The notes under the pieces: generated by a model
Database searches by the model: none
The model's input: only the letters and a program-made list of their open reading frames with translations
Told to the model about the DNA's origin: nothing
Made by a program: the position numbers and the translations under genes
From: Macquaria australasica
Lineage: Eukaryota > Chordata > Actinopteri > Centrarchiformes > Percichthyidae
Assembly (NCBI GenBank): GCA_005408345.1
Contig: SEMN01000015.1
Coordinates: 2,578,001-2,642,000 of the forward strand
Direction of reading: 5' to 3'
Length of the DNA: 64,000 nt
Shown here: positions 59,278 through 64,000 of the stretch, piece by piece
Numbering within the stretch: the stretch's first letter is position 1
How the letters are laid out: each line of letters begins with the position of its first letter

Positions 59278-60872
59278 CTGCCGAGCACAAAAAAAAGCAT
59301 ACAAGAATGACCTTCTTAGTGAAAGCAGAGACGTAAATACAGTAGATACTAAACTTTTGTTAGCTTGAGGTTTCAAGGTAAGCGAGAATCTAAGTAATTC
59401 CAACAGCTATTGTCTATCTTCAGTCCCTCATATTATTAAGACAAATAGTATGTAGCATCCTCATGACAGCTCCAATACCCTGGACTTATCAGAACTGTAA
59501 TAATATGATGCTTTCATTTTTAGTTCCGTTGCGGTATATATTATAAAACAGTATATCAGTGGGACAGCTGCAAGCCGTTTCTATCAATACCCTGGGAACA
59601 CGGACAACTAGAAGATAAGCTCCAGGACAACTGTGCCCTGGGCAGTCACAAGGAGGGGGTGGGAGAGTGAAAAGAGAGAGAAGACGCAGAGAATGGATGG
59701 TGCCGAGAACACAGAGGGCGATGTAGCTCTGAAGGCCAGAGAAGTTCAAAGTAGAAGATAAAGACAGCCGAGCAGGGGTGTGAGAAGCATAGCTGGTCCA
59801 TGATTAGTGATTCCAAGCGAGTCGGTAGCGGCAACGACTCGACTGAACGACTGAAAGCAAGAACAACATGAGAATTAAATGATAAAAGAATGACAGAGAA
59901 AGCATTTCCTCATCAGCCTTTCTGCTTTGTTCTATTGACAGAAATTTAAATTGATAAAAACAATGAAAGGTTTCTGGCTATTAAAATTGAAATTTGTGTT
60001 TATTACAGGGAAATCACTGCTGCTTTTATACACTGGCAGGAATACTAGTTTAATCATTATAACAGTAAGCTATAATTATTTGTTTATTATAAGTGACATT
60101 TTACAGTAATATTAACAAAACAGCATATATCCAAATGCAGATTTATCCTACAAAATCATTTAAAACAATGATCACATATGGAATAATTTGAGTGGCCTGT
60201 CGCAGCCAAAAGATAAAACTTTAATACACCATGTGATAACTTTAAAGACACGTAGATGTTATAAAACATGGCTATGATATATGGTTCACTATAAATCATA
60301 TTCATTAATGCTAATTCATTCCAACAAAACTTTCAATTCAGAATTTACTACAGTTATGTAACTGGGTGAGAGAGACCGAGAGGAGAAATAAACATAATCA
60401 CAGAGTTATTCTCTCCTCCTGAGAATAGCATACTGTACTATAATAATCAAAACCAGTAATGTCCTATATATTCTCTATTTGTTTACTAACGTCTCACATT
60501 TCAATTTCTTTGTACACAGAAAGGAGTGAGACCAGCTCCCCATGCCTGCCAGCCCACCTCCCTTCGATTGCCTCAAAATGAACTAAAAACAACAAAACTC
60601 TTAATTCTGGCTTTGATCATTATTTTTTATTAAAACTGTTGGGAGCCGTTGCGCTGTTTGTTCAGGCTTATCACTTGAAAAGGCTGGGTCAGGAAGTTTA
60701 AAAAAATATATGTCCCACACGAATTCCCATGGAAAATATTGAGAATATTAAAATATTAGTAAAGCAGCAATGTTGCATAATAATACTCGATAAAGTTGGG
60801 ATTGAGTTCAAAGCCCCCCGCTAAATTTGTGTTTGTGCTCGTGTGTGTCCTTCTGTGTGTGTGCCTTGGGAG

Positions 60873-60874
<2 letters not shown>

Positions 60875-60932
<58 letters not shown>
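60875..60932. repeat. (TG)n microsatellite
   Basis: A TG tract of about 58 bp with one early C. Confidence 0.95.
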
Positions 60933-60933
<1 letters not shown>

Positions 60934-61519
60934 ATTGATTGGTGTGATTTTCTTCAAATGTTGTGACAAGGGCAGGACATTTAGTGGGTGTGCAAAGTAA
61001 ATGTCACCGTAATCAATGCTGAGCCGTAGGTGTTGCCTTTCATATCTGTTTGTGGCGCTCTATTGATGTAGAGTGCTTGAAGTGGATATTGATAGCTATG
61101 ACTCCTACGACAGAAAACAAGACACATTAAAATAGACAAAAGACAATGGACTCAAGAGCCTACTTCTCAATGCATCTCTGTGTACATACTTTGTTAGCCA
61201 TATAAACTGCTTGCATAGAACATAAACGATCGTATTAAAATACTAATTCTCCTTGGACCCATTATGAATATGCACAAAAACATATTTTAAAATTGTAAAC
61301 AAGTAAGAAGAATATATTTTGGGAGCAGTTTTCATTTAATATTTTTACAGTAGTGAATACTTGAAGTCCTCCTTAATCATCCAAGCTTCCATAGCATAAA
61401 CGATTATAATGTTGTCCCCACAAATCAAGTCTGATTAAATTTAAATGCAATCACCCAAATTAAGAGATGGAAATTATGTCTGCAGAACCCCGTCCCTCCC
61501 CCATTTTCTCTCTAATATT

Positions 61520-61770
61520 CTGTTTTTAATGACATGGCAGGCTGTGTTGCCGCAGAGAGCCAGTTGTCATTGGTGATGAACTTTCACCTTATTGGCCGCC
61601 AGCACCAGAGGCAGCTGTCTTAACCATTTACACGCTCAGGTTTGAGCACCACTCAGAGATCATCCAGGTAATGTCTGAGCAAAGCTCCTCCCCCCCCCTG
61701 GGTCCCGTCGCTGTGGCGCTGGAAGAGGGTTTGCAGCGAGGAGCCGGCTCAAACTCATTTCAGGGTGCCC
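61520..61770. other. Candidate conserved non-coding element
   Basis: A low-repeat block: GCAGAGAGCCAGTTGTCATT, CACCTTATTGGCCGCCAGCA, CTCAGGTTTGAGCACC, with an ATTGGC CCAAT-type core. A short C-run sits at 61691-61698. The frames are closed. Judged by appearance only. Confidence 0.32.
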
Positions 61771-62149
61771 TAAGATAAGTGTGGAGGATGAATACAGTAC
61801 GGAGACGAGGAAAGGCGCCATAATTGCCTCGCGGGAAACTTAGAGTTAGTGGAGGAGTTTGAGTTTGGAGAGGGAACGCACGCTCTCATGTTCCTGTATA
61901 ATCACAATTAATTTTGATTCAGTCTTTAAAATGTAAATAAATTGCATTTTTATTGCATTCATATTCCATTTCTTCTTCTTTTAAAAGGTTATACACATTT
62001 TTCTACAGTATTCCTCCATGTGTCCAGTGATGCAGTGAAAATCTACACGTTACTGACAGGTTTTGTTGAGGTTTTGTTTTTTTTTGTTTTGTTTGATATT
62101 GAGTGAAAAAAGAAAGGAGTCTGCACATGCTGTGGTACTGCTGCTGGAA

Positions 62150-62177
62150 GTGTGTGTGTGTGTGTGTGTGTGTGTGT
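62150..62177. repeat. (TG)n microsatellite
   Basis: A TG tract of about 28 bp. Confidence 0.93.
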
Positions 62178-62579
62178 CCATGTGTGTGTTACTATTGAAA
62201 TGTTCTAACAGTATAGCATCCACTCATAGGGACAAGGGCTGGCAGACAAAAGGGATTGTTGGTTTTAGAGACTATTTTCAGTTATCCTACTTGGGCTGGA
62301 GAGGAGCTACTCCACAAAAACACTTCAATTAGAGAGAGAGATGGCCAGAGAGGAGAGAGAGAGAATAGGAGGAGGGGAAAAGACAGGAGAGAAAACAGGC
62401 AGCATGAATGGGAGAGATGGCAAACTCTCCCTCTCTCTCCGCCTGTCTGTTTGTCTGTCCGTCTGTTTCTCTCTCACCTTGCTCCTGACCCTCTCTTGGT
62501 CTGGGCTGTTAAAATAGGGTGTTCATGTGGTGAGGGCTCTAATGCGGCTCTTACAGAGCTATTGTTTCTGCCAGTGACA

Positions 62580-62624
<45 letters not shown>
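62580..62624. repeat. (CA)n microsatellite
   Basis: An uninterrupted AC tract of about 45 bp. Confidence 0.96.
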
Positions 62625-62626
<2 letters not shown>

Positions 62627-63573
62627 CGTCAGACTCAAAACAGGAATAAGCCATCTAGAAACAACACCTTTGCCTTTCTGTTATCTATATCAGTTTACGT
62701 ACTGTGTCTGTCTTTGTGGGGTTAGACTGGCTGAAAGAAAACATTTTCTGGGGAACAAAAGAAACATTTGTCCTTTGTGCTTGCAAGAATGTATACATTC
62801 AAATTACAGTTACAAATGTCTGAATTTGAGATCTCTTCGGCTATAACAAAAACCACTGGGTTGTTTTTTTTGTTTTTTTGTGAATATAAAAAAGAGTCCC
62901 ATGTGAAAACTTCTTCACCTGTATTCTGGTTTTTAGTAGTTTTCCATGTGAAACACATTTGGCAGGCAAATGTTTAAATGTACTTGTGGAAAAAGCATAT
63001 CTCCTATAAATTAAAATGTTCACATTTTAGGTAGAAATGTATTCTTATTATTTGTCAATCCAATCAGAGTCTAAAAGAAAAAGCACGTTTGTTGTGGTTT
63101 CCAATTGTTTTGTATTCAGGCTCAGTAGTTTCGATGTAAAATATTAGCCCTGGTTGGCACCCAAGACATGCTGCACTTTTACTGTGACGTAAGCCTGTGG
63201 CAATAATTTAAAATCACAACAGGCTGTAAAGACACTGTCCTGAAATCAAACGTGTTCTCTCTATGACCATGTCAAAGTGGCAAAGACAAAGTGAAAGTCA
63301 AACAAACAGCCAATAGACATTACACTTCCACAGTTTTACTCATTTGTTGTTTTGTTTTTTTTCAGAAGGATCCATGAAGCTCAGACTGAATGATGAGCTC
63401 TACAACGAGGTCACGGAGCAAATTTCTGCTCCGAGTGAAATACAAGAGCCAGAGAGCCATTAGCCCTGCACTCTGGCTGCTCCGGTCGCTCCATGCAATA
63501 ACCCAAATCAACCAGCTCCACTCTGTATTGGCTAATGGGACTGTGGCTGTTTCAAATGGAGAAAAACTCTAGA

Positions 63574-63603
63574 CTCTCTCTCTCTCTCTCTCTCACACAC
63601 ACA
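63574..63603. repeat. (TC)n-(AC)n compound microsatellite
   Basis: A CT tract passes directly into a CA tract. Confidence 0.92.
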
Positions 63604-64000
63604 AACACACACAGAGCGAGACACACACATTTCCTTCTCTCTCTACTAGATAATACAGAGTGAAAAACTAGGCCTGTCCACTGTAGACCTAATTAAAAGT
63701 AAGAATTAATGGAGAATGGAGGATTCAGAGAGAGCAAGCAGAGAAAGAGCGGGAGGAGGGAGGAGGAGGGAGAGAGATTTGTTGGTTCAAATACGTACTT
63801 TTTCTCTATTATTCAAATGAGCAGCCTGCATCTTTTCTAAAAATGCAGAGACAAATTTAGCGTCCTGCACAAAGTAGACTTTAACTGTCTCTGAGGATTC
63901 TCGCAGAGGATCATCCCTTAAACCAAAATTACACCCTGACTTTACCTTTGGCTAGATTTATGGCAGATTGCTGGTGGAGGAAAATGCGCCTCAGAAATTG

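Larger units (their letters stand above)
59278..64000 (-). other. mctp1: mctp1 intron, running off the right edge
   Basis: I searched this stretch for the exon that precedes GKSDPF (the end of a C2 strand, expected ADVTG-like) and saw none, so at least 4.7 kb is intron. It holds TG tracts (60875-60932, 62150-62177), a CA tract (62580-62624), a CT/CA tract (63574-63603) and a candidate regulatory block at 61520-61770. Confidence 0.75.

Noticed and set aside
62256..62846. A 196-codon open frame on the + strand
   Set aside because: It runs through GA-rich sequence and a 45-bp CA repeat read as His-Thr; no domain.
63930..64000. Possible upstream mctp1 exon at the right edge
   Set aside because: The - strand translation does not resemble a C2 segment and no donor in the required phase precedes GKSDPF.

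Overview
This is a stretch of vertebrate nuclear genome, almost certainly from a ray-finned (probably percomorph) fish. The evidence is split genes with GT-AG introns of 0.3-15.6 kb, abundant (CA)n/(TG)n microsatellites, very low coding density, a foldback MITE and a retroposon tail of types I know from spiny-rayed fishes, and proteins close to vertebrate MCTP1 and SLF1. There is no bacterial-style operon, CRISPR array or phage. Most open frames here are random, many of them running through CA/TG or CT/GA repeats.

Layout: (1) 1-5634 is presumably the last intron(s) of slf1; I found no exon there. (2) 5635-6125 is the terminal coding exon of slf1 on the + strand, followed by an AT-rich 3' region (6126 to about 6900) with an (AATA)n/(TA)n tract and a 62-bp tandem duplication. 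(3) About 6918-8100 is a short intergenic gap with a hAT-like MITE. (4) From about 8100 to beyond the right edge lies the 3' half of mctp1 on the - strand. Eleven coding exons were reconstructed by splice sites and reading phase: 59277-59175, 58219-58117, 57531-57430, 56918-56844, 54445-54326, 46360-46244, 35580-35524, 19927-19818, 19071-18962, 18674-18577 and 10904-10833 (stop). They join in one open frame of 354 residues plus a partial first codon. They encode the end of the third C2 domain, the two membrane regions, the acidic loop between them and the conserved C-terminal tail. The first part of the gene (5' exons, first two C2 domains) lies to the right of the window.

The two genes converge tail to tail. 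This is the SLF1-MCTP1 order I know from human 5q15, so a linkage older than the fish/tetrapod split is preserved. The proteins are not functionally related: SLF1 brings the SMC5/6 complex to DNA lesions, and MCTP1 is an ER/endomembrane C2 protein that binds Ca2+. Their adjacency is therefore positional.

The large mctp1 introns hold low-repeat, mixed-composition blocks that look like conserved non-coding elements. The clearest structure outside the exons is a near-palindrome of about 167 bp at 31892-32058 with two arms of about 47 bp, inside such a block. No new protein system was found. The best leads are this hairpin element, the other intronic candidate enhancers, and a 57-bp in-frame acidic exon isolated between two very long introns.
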